DNA from: Colimorpha sp045640985
Lineage (GTDB): Bacteria > Bacteroidota > Bacteroidia > Bacteroidales > P3
Direction: 5' to 3'
Assembly (NCBI GenBank): GCA_045640985.1
Contig: JAZUFZ010000021.1
Coordinates: forward strand, 25,619 to 89,618
Length of the DNA stretch: 64,000 bases
Each line of letters opens with the position of its first letter. The stretch's first letter is position 1. Under the pieces are notes generated by a model, which saw only the letters and a program-made list of their open reading frames with translations, was not told the DNA's origin and made no database searches. Below, piece after piece: positions 43,421 to 52,867 of this stretch. The position numbers were made by a program, and so were the translations under genes.

Positions 43421-44796
43421 AGAAAGTACATTTTATAGCCATCGGGGGAAGTGCGATGCACAATCTGGCGATAGCCTTACATCTGAAAGGATATCAGGTA
43501 ACCGGTTCAGATGATGAGATATTTGACCCGGCCAAGATCCATTTGAAGAAATATGGACTCCTGCCCGAAACGGAAGGGTGGAATGCAGAAAGAATCACTC
43601 CCGATCTGGATGCTGTAGTGTTGGGTATGCACGCCCGAATCGACAATCCGGAACTGATACGTGCTCAAGAACTCGGAATCCGAATTTTCAGTTATCCCGA
43701 ATATCTGTATGAACAGTCCAAGGACAAAACCAGAATCGTAATAGGCGGAAGCCACGGCAAAACTACCACCACGGCTATGATTCTTCATGTGCTGCATTAT
43801 TGCGGAATTGAGGCAGATTATATGGTTGGCGCACAGCTTGAAGGCTTTGAGGTTATGGTAAGACTGAGCGAAAGTGCCAAAGTCATGGTAATCGAAGGGG
43901 ATGAATATCTGACTTCCCCCATTGACAGACGGCCAAAGTTCCACCTTTACAAGCCAGATATTGCTATCGTTACGGGTATTGAGTGGGACCATGTGAACGT
44001 ATTTCCGACATTTGATATATATAAGTCTCAATTTTCTGAATTCGTAAATCTGATAGAACCGAACGGCACTTTGATATACTGTCAGGACGATAAGAATGTG
44101 GAAGATGTAGCACAGCGTAACCAGAGGAATGACATAACGAAATTGCCATACAATGTGCCCCAATACCAAGTTGAAAATGAAACTTGGTGCATTGAAAACG
44201 GAAAATATCGTTTGCGTATTTTCGGCCGCCACAATCTCTTGAATATGGAAGCCGCACGTCTAGCCTGTCAGCAGATTGGCGTAAGCTGCGAAGATTTTTA
44301 TAAGGCAATTGTGAGTTTCAAAGGTGCCAGCAAGCGTCTGGAACTCGTTGATATGGACGAAACCAGAAAATGGGCAGTATATAAAGACTTTGCCCATGCG
44401 CCGTCAAAACTTCGGGCCACTATCGCCGCCATGAAAGAGCAATTCCCCACACGCAAGCTCGTGGCCTGCATGGAGTTGCATACCTTCAGCAGTCTTACGG
44501 CCGAATTTCTGGTGCAGTATAGAGGTTGTATGGATTTGGCGGATGTGGCTGTCGTTTATTTCAGCCATCACGCCCTGGAGTTGAAGAAACTTCCGCCATT
44601 AACGAAAGAACAGGTCAAAGAGGCTTTCGGTAATGAGAATATATTGGTGTATAATGATTCCTCAAAATTGGTGGAAGATATCAGACTCATGGATTGGCAG
44701 AATCGCAATCTTCTGATGATGAGCTCTGGCAATTTCGATGGAATAGATTTTTCAATGATACTTAACAATGACCATAACACGGTTGAAAAATTATGA
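43417..44796 (+). CDS. mpl: UDP-N-acetylmuramate:L-alanyl-gamma-D-glutamyl-meso-diaminopimelate ligase
   Basis: A 459-residue Mur ligase that reattaches recycled tripeptide to UDP-MurNAc. The N-terminal IGGSAMHNLAIALHLKGYQVTGSD motif binds UDP-MurNAc. GGSHGKTTTTA (110-120) is the ATP site and FAHAPSKLRATI the C-terminal domain. An internal motif WDHVNVFPTFD is typical of Mpl compared with MurC. It is flanked by the HD gene and the Smr gene with four-base overlaps on both sides. Confidence 0.94.
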   Translation: MKKVHFIAIGGSAMHNLAIALHLKGYQVTGSDDEIFDPAKIHLKKYGLLPETEGWNAERITPDLDAVVLGMHARIDNPELIRAQELGIRIFSYPEYLYEQSKDKTRIVIGGSHGKTTTTAMILHVLHYCGIEADYMVGAQLEGFEVMVRLSESAKVMVIEGDEYLTSPIDRRPKFHLYKPDIAIVTGIEWDHVNVFPTFDIYKSQFSEFVNLIEPNGTLIYCQDDKNVEDVAQRNQRNDITKLPYNVPQYQVENETWCIENGKYRLRIFGRHNLLNMEAARLACQQIGVSCEDFYKAIVSFKGASKRLELVDMDETRKWAVYKDFAHAPSKLRATIAAMKEQFPTRKLVACMELHTFSSLTAEFLVQYRGCMDLADVAVVYFSHHALELKKLPPLTKEQVKEAFGNENILVYNDSSKLVEDIRLMDWQNRNLLMMSSGNFDGIDFSMILNNDHNTVEKL

Positions 44797-45476
44797 GCAA
44801 ATATAAATTCGAGATAGGAGAAAAAGTCAAATTTCTCAATCAGGTAGGAGGGGGGGTAGTCACCAGAATTACCGATGATTTTGTCTTCGTTGAGGACGAA
44901 ACTGGTTTTGATGTTCCAATGCAGCCCACCGAACTGATTAAGATGTCCGACATGCAAGGCGCTGGCAAGATGTTTAATCAGGAAGTTCACGGGAACGAAA
45001 AAATAATCAATAAAGATGCCCCGAAGGTTGAGCCGAAAGCTCTCACGACTCCTGAAGATGAGATAAAAGCCCTAAAATCCCAGGTCGCTAATCTCAAAGA
45101 CCAGATTGCCAAACTCAAACAGCAGATCAAGAATATGCAGCAGCATAGTGCGAAAGCCGTTTCTGACAATATTCTGCTCCAGCACATGATAGCCGACGGT
45201 GAAGCTGAGGTGGATCTGCATATAGAAATGCTGAGTGAGTCCCCACAGGATCTTTCTGCCCACGAGGCCTTTGAATTGCAGATGCGGTATTTTCGGGTGT
45301 GTATGAACCATGCAATCGAAAACAAGGTTAAAAAAGTCACATTCATTCATGGAGTAGGGAAGGGCATTCTCAAGGATGAAATCCAAAAAGAACTCAAAGA
45401 CTATGACAATATATATGTCATGAATGCCTCTATGGCAAAATATGGTGTAGGCGCAATTGACGTATATTTCAAATAA
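44793..45476 (+). CDS. DUF2027/Smr-domain protein
   Basis: A 227-residue protein. Residues 1-60 form the DUF2027 SH3-like part (MSKYKFEIGEKVKFLNQVGGGVVTRITDDFVFVEDETGFD). A Lys/Gln-rich coiled coil occupies about 85-120, and the Smr domain follows (AEVDLHIEML, IHGVGKGILKDEI, GVGAIDVYF). Smr domains bind nucleic acid and some have endonuclease activity, as in MutS2. The two regions are the standard Bacteroidota arrangement. Confidence 0.93.
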   Translation: MSKYKFEIGEKVKFLNQVGGGVVTRITDDFVFVEDETGFDVPMQPTELIKMSDMQGAGKMFNQEVHGNEKIINKDAPKVEPKALTTPEDEIKALKSQVANLKDQIAKLKQQIKNMQQHSAKAVSDNILLQHMIADGEAEVDLHIEMLSESPQDLSAHEAFELQMRYFRVCMNHAIENKVKKVTFIHGVGKGILKDEIQKELKDYDNIYVMNASMAKYGVGAIDVYFK

Positions 45477-45485
45477 TATTGTATT

Positions 45486-46634
45486 ATGGAATATAAATCC
45501 CGACAAATTCAGATAGGTAATCTCACCATGGGTGGAGGAGCTCCCATCCGAGTGCAGAGCATGACCAATACTAACACTTTGGATACTTTGGCCACTGTAG
45601 AACAGACATTGCGACTGGTAGAAGCTGGTTGTGAACTGGTCAGAATCACTGCCTCTGACACCAAGTCCGCAGAAAATCTCTACAACATCAAGAACGAGTT
45701 ACTGAAACGTAACTGCAATGTTCCCCTGATTGCCGACATACACTTCAATCCCAAAGCAGCCGAAATCGCCGCTTCAATAGTAGAGAAAGTACGCGTAAAT
45801 CCCGGAAACTTCACAGACCGCAAGATTGGGAAGTTCGATTTTACGGATCAGGAATATGCTGACGAAATCAACCGTATTTCTGAGCGTATGTCCACTTTGA
45901 TCGAAGTTTGTAAAAAGCATGGCACCGCAATGCGCATAGGTACCAATCACGGCTCTCTGAGTGAGCGCATTATGGGTCGGTACGGAAACACGGCTGAAGG
46001 TATGGCGCAGTCAGCCATTGAGTTCGCTCAGATATGCAAAGAACAGGATTTCCACAAACTCGTTTTTTCTATGAAAGCCAGCAACGTGAAAATCATGGTC
46101 CAGAGTACCCGACTCTTCGTTGAGAAAATGCAGCAGATCGATATGAATTACCCCATTCATCTCGGCGTTACTGAAGCTGGTGACGGAGACCAGGGACGAC
46201 TCAAGAGTGCGGCTGGCATAGGCGCGCTGTTACTGGACGGTATCGGCGACACCATAAGGGTAAGCCTTACAGAAGATCCCGTATGCGAAGTTCCTGTGGC
46301 TTACGATATCCTCCAGGCCGTGGGTGCCCGCATTTCCAAGGCAGAATACATCGCCTGTCCTTCTTGCGGAAGAACCCAATACGATATCCAGACGGCGCTC
46401 CACAAGATACAGAAAAAAACCTCACATCTGAAAGGGCTTAAAATAGGAGTTATGGGATGTATCGTGAACGGTCCTGGCGAAATGGCTGACGCCGATTACG
46501 GTTATGTCGGCAGTGGAATCGGAACTATTACACTCTATAAAGGCAAAGAAGTCGTGCGGAGGAACATACCCCAGGAATGCGCCGTTGATGAACTCGTGAA
46601 TCTCATTAAAGAAAACGGCGACTGGATCGACTGA
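45486..46634 (+). CDS. ispG: 4-hydroxy-3-methylbut-2-enyl-diphosphate synthase, short form
   Basis: A 382-residue radical-type Fe-S enzyme of the non-mevalonate pathway. It has the N-terminal TIM barrel (PIRVQSMTNTNTLD, IADIHFNPKAA, MRIGTNHGSLSERIMGRYG) and the C-terminal 4Fe-4S domain (YIACPSCGRTQYD, GVMGCIVNGPGEMADADYGYVG). Bacteroidota usually carry a form of about 600 residues with an extra domain between the two; here HLGVTEAGDGDQGRLKSAAG and SLTEDPVCEVPVAYDILQAVG run directly into the Fe-S part. The barrel sequence is of the long-form type, which suggests loss of the insert. Confidence 0.96.
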   Translation: MEYKSRQIQIGNLTMGGGAPIRVQSMTNTNTLDTLATVEQTLRLVEAGCELVRITASDTKSAENLYNIKNELLKRNCNVPLIADIHFNPKAAEIAASIVEKVRVNPGNFTDRKIGKFDFTDQEYADEINRISERMSTLIEVCKKHGTAMRIGTNHGSLSERIMGRYGNTAEGMAQSAIEFAQICKEQDFHKLVFSMKASNVKIMVQSTRLFVEKMQQIDMNYPIHLGVTEAGDGDQGRLKSAAGIGALLLDGIGDTIRVSLTEDPVCEVPVAYDILQAVGARISKAEYIACPSCGRTQYDIQTALHKIQKKTSHLKGLKIGVMGCIVNGPGEMADADYGYVGSGIGTITLYKGKEVVRRNIPQECAVDELVNLIKENGDWID

Positions 46635-46651
46635 TACTGAAAATCTCCAAG

Positions 46652-47284
46652 ATGAGACCGCTGCTCATATTAGGACTCCTGCTGGTGACCATTCCACGAA
46701 TGGTTGCCGGTAATGTAATTTCAACAGGGCAGCCACCACAGTTTACAGAAAAGTATGCCCTCAGGTTCAACGCCGGAATTACCCACAAAAGTCAGTTTAC
46801 CGCGGGCTTTCACTTCGTCTTTGAACATATTGACGTGGGATTCGATCTTACCTTTCCTCCCCGGCTGGCGCAGGGCGACGACTACACCACCGTGATCTCT
46901 TCCACAGAATACCTCGATCAGCAGGTCGGAATCCTCCCCAGCCAATACTCGGGCACATCTAACCTCCATCTCGGCTACATGTTCAACACTCCCAAAGTTG
47001 TTCCACATTGGGGTAAATGCGCCTCCACTTTCGGTATCGTCTTAGGAGAAGCCGCCTTCCGCGATATCCTCCAATACTACGGGCCTATGATGGGCACGGT
47101 CTCGGATTACTATTATATTGAGCTTCAGGCGCACACCAGAATCAACTACGGACTCTACTACACCTATAGCATTCTCCCTGGCAGAATCCCCCTCATAATA
47201 AACCTTTCAGGTCAGTGGACCCGCTACGATGGCTGGGGTTTCATTGGCGGTCTGGGCATTGCCATTCGTAAATCAGAACATTAA
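46652..47284 (+). CDS. Uncharacterised exported, probable outer-membrane beta-barrel protein
   Basis: A 210-residue protein with signal peptide MRPLLILGLLLVTIPRMVAG. The mature part alternates aromatic and small residues: YALRFNAGITHKSQFTAGFHFVF, SNLHLGYMF, YYYIELQAHTRINYGLYYTYSI, LIINLSGQW and GWGFIGGLGIAIR. This suggests an eight-stranded or similar barrel. No family recognised. It starts 17 bases after ispG and may be cotranscribed. Confidence 0.6.
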   Translation: MRPLLILGLLLVTIPRMVAGNVISTGQPPQFTEKYALRFNAGITHKSQFTAGFHFVFEHIDVGFDLTFPPRLAQGDDYTTVISSTEYLDQQVGILPSQYSGTSNLHLGYMFNTPKVVPHWGKCASTFGIVLGEAAFRDILQYYGPMMGTVSDYYYIELQAHTRINYGLYYTYSILPGRIPLIINLSGQWTRYDGWGFIGGLGIAIRKSEH

Positions 47285-47344
47285 CATTACGAATTATTGA
47301 AACCGTTCATAAATAAAATCACAGTCTAAAATCCATAATTTCCG

Positions 47345-48169
47345 ATGCAACCCGTATCATTATTTCTCATCCCCACGATAGCCTCATTTATATGGCCTGC
47401 CATAATGCTCGTTAGCAATAAGCCTATGTTCAAAGCCCAGTGGCTCATGCTCATCACACAGGTGATTATAGGTTGCTCCATAGGACTTTATGATGCCTAT
47501 TATGGCGAACTTATACACAACAGTTATGTGGCAGATGTCATGTACACAATCGTTGCCGTATTCTGTGCCCCGACCTTCTATATGTTTGTCTGTTCGCTCT
47601 CTGGAAAATACGGAATCACACGGCAGAACCGGCTGATATACATTCCCACGCTCATCTACCTCATCTCTTTCGTCGTAATCGTCTTTACTCTTGGCGGAGA
47701 ACGATACGACCAGTATATGGTGAACGTCATCGATAACGGCAACTACACCCTCCGGCCGTCCAAGGCCTATACGGCCATGATAATAGTCGGCTACTGGGGT
47801 TTCAGGGGTTTTATCCTGTTGCAGACCGTATTGGTCCTTATTTTCAGTGCCGTCAAAATCAAACGTTATCATAAAGAATTGCGGTCCAGGAACATCATCC
47901 CAAGTTCCGCCAGATATGTCCACACTTGTTCCTATCTGATGGCATTAGTCATCACCTGGCTGGCAATCTTTCCGCGCCGTATGTCTTCCGGCGAAGTGAG
48001 TCCCCTTTTAGTTGTCCTGGCAATCCTTTGTGCCGTATTGCAGTTGCTCGTAGGCTATTATGCCTACCGTATCAGATTTACCGCAGAGCAGCTTGAAATC
48101 ATGCGTCACGAAGAAGAACTCCGCCATAAGCCCACACCGTATTCAATAGAGGAAAATCCTCAAATGTAA
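47345..48169 (+). CDS. Seven-segment membrane protein, DNA-binding domain missing
   Basis: A 274-residue protein of about seven hydrophobic segments (LFLIPTIASFIWPAIML, WLMLITQVIIGCSIGLYDAYY, TIVAVFCAPTFYMFVCSL, IYIPTLIYLISFVVIVFTL, AMIIVGYWGFRGFILLQTVLVLIFSAV, CSYLMALVITWLAIF, LLVVLAILCAVLQLLVGYYAYRI). It matches the membrane half of the next protein (WP or WA at TM1, AQWLM, CAP..Y.YV, YY.YR) but ends after a short cytoplasmic tail. It probably derives from it by duplication with loss of the helix-turn-helix. The next gene begins 28 bases later. Confidence 0.7.
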   Translation: MQPVSLFLIPTIASFIWPAIMLVSNKPMFKAQWLMLITQVIIGCSIGLYDAYYGELIHNSYVADVMYTIVAVFCAPTFYMFVCSLSGKYGITRQNRLIYIPTLIYLISFVVIVFTLGGERYDQYMVNVIDNGNYTLRPSKAYTAMIIVGYWGFRGFILLQTVLVLIFSAVKIKRYHKELRSRNIIPSSARYVHTCSYLMALVITWLAIFPRRMSSGEVSPLLVVLAILCAVLQLLVGYYAYRIRFTAEQLEIMRHEEELRHKPTPYSIEENPQM

Positions 48170-48197
48170 TTCAAAACCCTCAAATATTCAACTTGAT

Positions 48198-49433
48198 ATG
48201 ACCGTATTCTCCTGGCTTTATATGATACCGTCCTTCGTGGCATTTTTCTGGGCAATCATGGTATTGTTAGTCAAGAAAAGTCCCACCAGAGCTCAATGGC
48301 TCATGGCCGCCTTTATGCTTGTAATCGGAGTGTCCATGGTTCTGTACTCCACCTATTTCAACAAAAGTCTCGAATCGGAATATTTTCTGAATTTCCTATA
48401 CACTACCATTTCGCTCTACTGCGCACCTTTGTTCTATATCTATGTCGTACGGCAGACCTCTATTCATGAAGTGAACCACAGTGCCAACCGCGCATTCCTT
48501 CCTGCAATCATAATGACCATTCTGATCGCCGCAGCCGCCATTCTCAACAAAGCCCACGGATGCCGGCTCTTTCTCTCGCAGGCCGTCCATGCCGGCGATA
48601 CCTCATTGACCGGCCCTTGGAGTTACAATATCTTGTTGATTATCGGCTACTACGGATTCCTGCTTACCCTCGTGCTCGAAATCATCTATACTGTAATCAT
48701 AAGCGTACAAAGGTTCTCTCAATACAACAAAATCGTTGCCGAATACTATTCCGCCAACAAACTCCAGTGGAATAGATTAGAGTCCGCCGCCAAGTTGGTC
48801 GGCATCGCAGTCATCACCATCACACTCATCCAGGGAGCCCGACCACTCCACCAGATCTCCAGCGTCCCCTTTGTATGTCTTATATCTCTCCTGCAGTCTC
48901 TGGCACTCTTTCTCATCGGTCTGTACGCCTATCATCAGATATACCCGGCCGAAGTCTTGGCAAGGAAAATCCACGAGTCAGAAATTCCCTACGAAGACCC
49001 CTTTCATGAAAAAAACGTCATGGATTGGAATCGTTCCCTTGACATACTATCCAAGAATGTATATGATGATATGGTGGATTATGTGGAGAAAAAACAGAAT
49101 TACCTCAACCCCGACATTACCCTCATTTCCCTGGCAGAACATCTGCATATAAGTCAGTCCATGTTAATCAATCTTCTGCACCAGCAGCGCGGATGTACAT
49201 TCTCCGAATATATCGACGGACTCCGCATCAGTAAGGCCATTGGAATACTTCTTGTAGAAACCCGTAATCCGCATACCCAGCCCCAACGGATGAGTGATAT
49301 CGAATACCTCGAAACCCTCGCACATCAATGTGGTTACACCTCCGCCGTCACATTCAATCTCGGATTTTCCCACGTCATGGGGCAGAATTACGACAGCTGG
49401 ATAAAAGACATTTTAATAGAACACCACAAGTAA
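48198..49433 (+). CDS. AraC-type regulator with N-terminal seven-transmembrane sensor
   Basis: A 411-residue protein. About seven membrane segments fill residues 1-255, starting MTVFSWLYMIPSFVAFFWAIM. The cytoplasmic part ends in an AraC-type helix-turn-helix (LISLAEHLHISQSMLINLLHQQRGCTFSEYIDGLRISKAIGILL ... TLAHQCGYTSAVTFNLGFSHVMG). The second helix-turn-helix is intact with SAVTFNLGF. The membrane part is likely to receive a signal and pass it to the DNA-binding end, though the ligand is not known. A strong bidirectional terminator follows. Confidence 0.85.
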   Translation: MTVFSWLYMIPSFVAFFWAIMVLLVKKSPTRAQWLMAAFMLVIGVSMVLYSTYFNKSLESEYFLNFLYTTISLYCAPLFYIYVVRQTSIHEVNHSANRAFLPAIIMTILIAAAAILNKAHGCRLFLSQAVHAGDTSLTGPWSYNILLIIGYYGFLLTLVLEIIYTVIISVQRFSQYNKIVAEYYSANKLQWNRLESAAKLVGIAVITITLIQGARPLHQISSVPFVCLISLLQSLALFLIGLYAYHQIYPAEVLARKIHESEIPYEDPFHEKNVMDWNRSLDILSKNVYDDMVDYVEKKQNYLNPDITLISLAEHLHISQSMLINLLHQQRGCTFSEYIDGLRISKAIGILLVETRNPHTQPQRMSDIEYLETLAHQCGYTSAVTFNLGFSHVMGQNYDSWIKDILIEHHK

Positions 49434-49500
49434 AACCCTGAATTTATCTCGGTGGGTCAAAAACGACTCTAAAAAAGAATCTATATTGTCCGAAGGATAA

Positions 49501-49530
49501 TTAAAGCCCCGCTTTCAAGTGGGGCTTTAA
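49501..49530. terminator. Bidirectional terminator between araC-type gene and clpC
   Basis: Perfect 10-base stem TTAAAGCCCC / GGGGCTTTAA with a 10-base loop between convergent genes ending at 49433 and 49550. A/T-rich on both sides. Confidence 0.93.
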
Positions 49531-49549
49531 TATTCATATTTCCAGACTA

Positions 49550-52162
49550 TTATTCAGCTGTATTGCCATCAAGAACACTTTCCTTCGCAGCCACAGCCGT
49601 AGTTTCCGGGTCAGTCGGAGCAGCACCGGCGGAAAATATTATCTGGTGGTCATCAGCCGTAATATTGATAATTCCGTTTTCAACAAAAGTCTCTTTGATG
49701 ATTTCATCCGCCAGATCATCCTCAATATACCGCTGTATGGCACGTTTGAGCGGGCGGGCGCCATACTGCTCGTCCCAGCCTTTCTCCAGGAGGAAATCTT
49801 TCGCCTTCTCATCGATGGTAATGGTATAGCCCATCTGTCTCATACGGGAAAAGAGCCCCCGGAGTTCAATATCTATTATCTTGTGTATGTCATTACGCTT
49901 CAGGCTGTTGAAATATACGATATCATCAATGCGGTTGAGAAATTCCGGCGCGAACTTCTTCTTCATCTCCTTCTCGATGACGGATCGCTCCATCTCCGCC
50001 TGGTTCTCCTGACGCGCATTGGTAGAGAATCCGATACCCGTTCCAAACTCTTTGAGCTGGCGCGCACCGATATTGGAAGTCATGATCACAAGGGTATTCT
50101 TGAAATCAACCTTGCGGCCCATACCGTCCGTAAGCTGACCGTCGTCCAGCACCTGAAGCAGGATATTGAACACGTCGGGATGCGCCTTCTCTATCTCGTC
50201 AAGGAGCACGATGGAATAAGGCTTGCGGCGTATCTTCTCGGTAAGCTGACCTCCTTCCTCATATCCCACATATCCCGGAGGCGCACCAATGAGGCGGCTG
50301 ACTGCGAATTTCTCCATATATTCGCTCATGTCAATCCTAATCATATTGGCCTCACTGTCGAAGAGATACTTGGCAAGCACCTTGGTAAGATAAGTCTTTC
50401 CCACACCGGTAGGACCCAGGAAGATGAAACTTCCGATAGGCTTGTTCGGGTCTTTGAGACCAGCGCGGTTGCGGCGTATAGCCTTGGCAATCTGGTGTAT
50501 CGCCTCATCCTGACCCACAACGCTTCCCTGAAGTTCGGTCTCCATGTTCAGCAGCCGCTGACCCTCGTTCTGGGCAATCCGCTGCACGGGTACTCCGGTC
50601 ATCATCGCGATGACGGCGGCAACGTCTTCTTCTGTAACGGGCACACGGTTTGCCGTCTCCTCCTTCTCCCATTCCAGCTTCCGCTCCTCAATCTTTCTGC
50701 TCAGCTCACGGCCCTCGTCGCGATACTGCGCAGCAAGCGGGAATTTCTTCTGCTGAAGCACCTCCTTCTTCTTGGCCTCCACCTCGGCAAGTTCCTGCTC
50801 CAGACGGGCGATGTCGTCCGGAAAACGTATGTTGGCAATCCTCACACGCGCTCCCGCCTCGTCAAGGGCATCAATCGCCTTGTCGGGGAGCAGACGGTCG
50901 GTGATATAGCGTTCCGTAAGGGTTACACAGGCCTTTATCGCCTCGTCGGTATAGCGCACAAGATGATGATTCTCATATACCGGCTTGATATTCGTAAGAA
51001 TCTGGAGCGTCTCCTCCTGCGACGGCGCCTCTATAAGCACCTTCTGGAACCGGCGTTCAAGCGCCCCGTCCTTCTCTATATACTGGCGGTATTCGTCAAG
51101 GGTTGTAGCACCGATGCATTGAATCTCACCGCGGGCAAGTGCCGGCTTGAACATATTCGAGGCATCGAGCGACCCGCTTGCGCTTCCCGCTCCCACAATT
51201 GTATGGATTTCATCTACAAAGAGAATGATATCCTTGTTGTGCTCCAGTTCGTTCAGAATAGCCTTCATGCGCTCCTCGAACTGACCTCGGTACTTGGTCC
51301 CCGCCACAAGCGAAGCGAGGTCAAGCATAATGATGCGTTTGTCGTAAAGCGTACGGGGAACCTTGCCCTCCACAATACGGATAGCGAGCCCCTCAGCTAT
51401 GGCAGTTTTGCCCACCCCCGGCTCACCTATAAGGATAGGATTGTTCTTCTTGCGGCGGGAAAGGATCTGGGCGATGCGCTCAAGCTCCTTCTCACGCCCC
51501 ACGATAGGGTCGAGACGGCCTTCCGAGGCAGCCTTGGTGAGGTCCCGTCCGAAATTTTCAAGGGCACGGGTCTGAACGCCGCCCGGCTTGTTCGGAGCAC
51601 TGCTGTTCCCGCTCGCGGGTGGGTCAGCGTATGGAAAATCATCGTTGTTGTCCTCGCTGGTCTGGTTTTTGAAATATTCCTTGTTGATTTCCGGCGAATC
51701 CTCGTCGTTGGGCAGGGGAGAGCTGCTCTGTTCCTTCAGCTCTTTGTAGAAACGCTCGTGCGTGATGCCCTCCTTGGCGAGGTAGGCAGCCACCATATTA
51801 TCACCGTCAATAAGAATAGCCAGCATCAGATGTTCGGTGCGGATCTCGCTGCTTCTCAGTCTGCGGGACTCCAGACGGCTCAGCCGCAGCACCTTCTCGG
51901 TCTGCTTGAGCATAGGAATCTCGCTGTCGGCCTTATAGACGATGTTCTTGTCAATCTCGCTGATAGCGGACTCGATGTTTTTCCTGATTTTCTGGAGATC
52001 CAGCCCCAGAGCCTCAAGCACTTTGACCGCCGTACATTCTTTCTCGCGCAGCAGACCCAGGAAGAGATGTTCCACCCCAAGCGAACCATTCTTCAGACGG
52101 ATAGCCTCATCACGGCTATTCTGAAGGGCTGCAGACACATACTTACTTAAATTTTCGTCCAT
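49550..52162 (-). CDS. clpC: ATP-dependent Clp protease ATP-binding subunit ClpC
   Basis: An 870-residue AAA+ unfoldase that feeds ClpP. Domains: Clp N-domain repeats at about 5-145, an acidic linker, AAA1 with Walker A GEPGVGKT (246-253) and DEIHT, a UVR region (472-487, FPLAAQYRDEGREL), and AAA2 with GPTGVGKT (583-590). The ATG at 52162 is preferred over a TTG at 52189, which lies too close to the -7 sequence to be translated. The antisense strand has an open frame of 834 codons that is a by-product of codon use. Confidence 0.97.
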   Translation of the reverse strand: MDENLSKYVSAALQNSRDEAIRLKNGSLGVEHLFLGLLREKECTAVKVLEALGLDLQKIRKNIESAISEIDKNIVYKADSEIPMLKQTEKVLRLSRLESRRLRSSEIRTEHLMLAILIDGDNMVAAYLAKEGITHERFYKELKEQSSSPLPNDEDSPEINKEYFKNQTSEDNNDDFPYADPPASGNSSAPNKPGGVQTRALENFGRDLTKAASEGRLDPIVGREKELERIAQILSRRKKNNPILIGEPGVGKTAIAEGLAIRIVEGKVPRTLYDKRIIMLDLASLVAGTKYRGQFEERMKAILNELEHNKDIILFVDEIHTIVGAGSASGSLDASNMFKPALARGEIQCIGATTLDEYRQYIEKDGALERRFQKVLIEAPSQEETLQILTNIKPVYENHHLVRYTDEAIKACVTLTERYITDRLLPDKAIDALDEAGARVRIANIRFPDDIARLEQELAEVEAKKKEVLQQKKFPLAAQYRDEGRELSRKIEERKLEWEKEETANRVPVTEEDVAAVIAMMTGVPVQRIAQNEGQRLLNMETELQGSVVGQDEAIHQIAKAIRRNRAGLKDPNKPIGSFIFLGPTGVGKTYLTKVLAKYLFDSEANMIRIDMSEYMEKFAVSRLIGAPPGYVGYEEGGQLTEKIRRKPYSIVLLDEIEKAHPDVFNILLQVLDDGQLTDGMGRKVDFKNTLVIMTSNIGARQLKEFGTGIGFSTNARQENQAEMERSVIEKEMKKKFAPEFLNRIDDIVYFNSLKRNDIHKIIDIELRGLFSRMRQMGYTITIDEKAKDFLLEKGWDEQYGARPLKRAIQRYIEDDLADEIIKETFVENGIINITADDHQIIFSAGAAPTDPETTAVAAKESVLDGNTAE

Positions 52163-52193
52163 TAGATGTAAAATAGATGATTTTTCCAAAATG

Positions 52194-52201
52194 CAAAATT
52201 A
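52194..52201 (-). promoter_or_regulatory. -7 element of clpC
   Basis: TAATTTTG on the minus strand, 31 bases before the ATG at 52162. The -33 partner is not a clear TTTG. Confidence 0.6.
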
Positions 52202-52441
52202 CGCATTTTTTCCGACCCGTCGCCGCCGCAATCCATTATCTTTTCAACAGTCCATTGTTAATCCCGTTTCCCTATACGCGTTTTCCCCCGCCCCTGGGGA
52301 AAGCATAGCGCTTTTTGTTTGTTAAGTTCTTGTTGGAGTGTGACTATTGGGGCACGGAGCCGCTGCTTCGGCTGAGGTCCACCGCCCAAAACACCAGTAA
52401 TAAGCCATTCTCTTGGGGCTTGTTTCTCAGGCTTTTTATTT

Positions 52442-52562
52442 GGGTAACTCCCTTCTATCTTCTTTTTATCTCCATATTAACTTCTTTTTATCTCCTTTCC
52501 TTAGAATAAGAGATAGAAAAAAGATAAAAAGAAGATAAAAAGAAGATAGAAGGGAGTTACCC
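52442..52562. repeat. Long inverted repeat, copy C of four
   Basis: A 121-base inverted repeat starting GGGTAACTCCC and ending GGGAGTTACCC. It lies between the divergent clpC and leucine-rich-repeat genes, so it cannot be a terminator for either. Its left flank (52400-52441) is the reverse complement of the flank of copy A with about 7 of 42 differences. The rest of the gap, 52202-52399 and 52563-52726, shows nothing recognisable. Confidence 0.95.
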
Positions 52563-52726
52563 CTTACAAGTGACTATGTTACAGCAGAGAAAATCTGTTT
52601 CTTTTCAAGAGTCGGTCAAGACCGCATACTGGGGAACTACTTTCATTTTCCGTCCGCATCGCCTCCGATCCTGCCGCGCCGGAGCATTATCGGAGCGTAT
52701 GCCGAGGCATATCGTTGAAAATAAAT

Positions 52727-52757
52727 TTTGCCATATCCGGAAATCTTCGTATTTTTG
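52727..52757 (+). promoter_or_regulatory. Promoter of the leucine-rich-repeat gene
   Basis: TTTG (52727-52730), 19 bases, TATTTTTG (52750-52757). The leader to the ATG at 52868 is about 104 bases. Confidence 0.85.
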
Positions 52758-52867
52758 CCGCGTCAACCGAAAGAAAGTGATGACCGAGAAAGACGCATTT
52801 TCTCGCCTTAAATTATAAACAATAACGCATATTCTGAGCCTGGATATGCAACAAAAAAGATAAAATA

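Noticed and set aside
49646..52150. Open frame of 834 codons antisense to clpC
   Set aside because: It lies wholly inside clpC on the other strand, has no family features, and such frames arise from codon bias.
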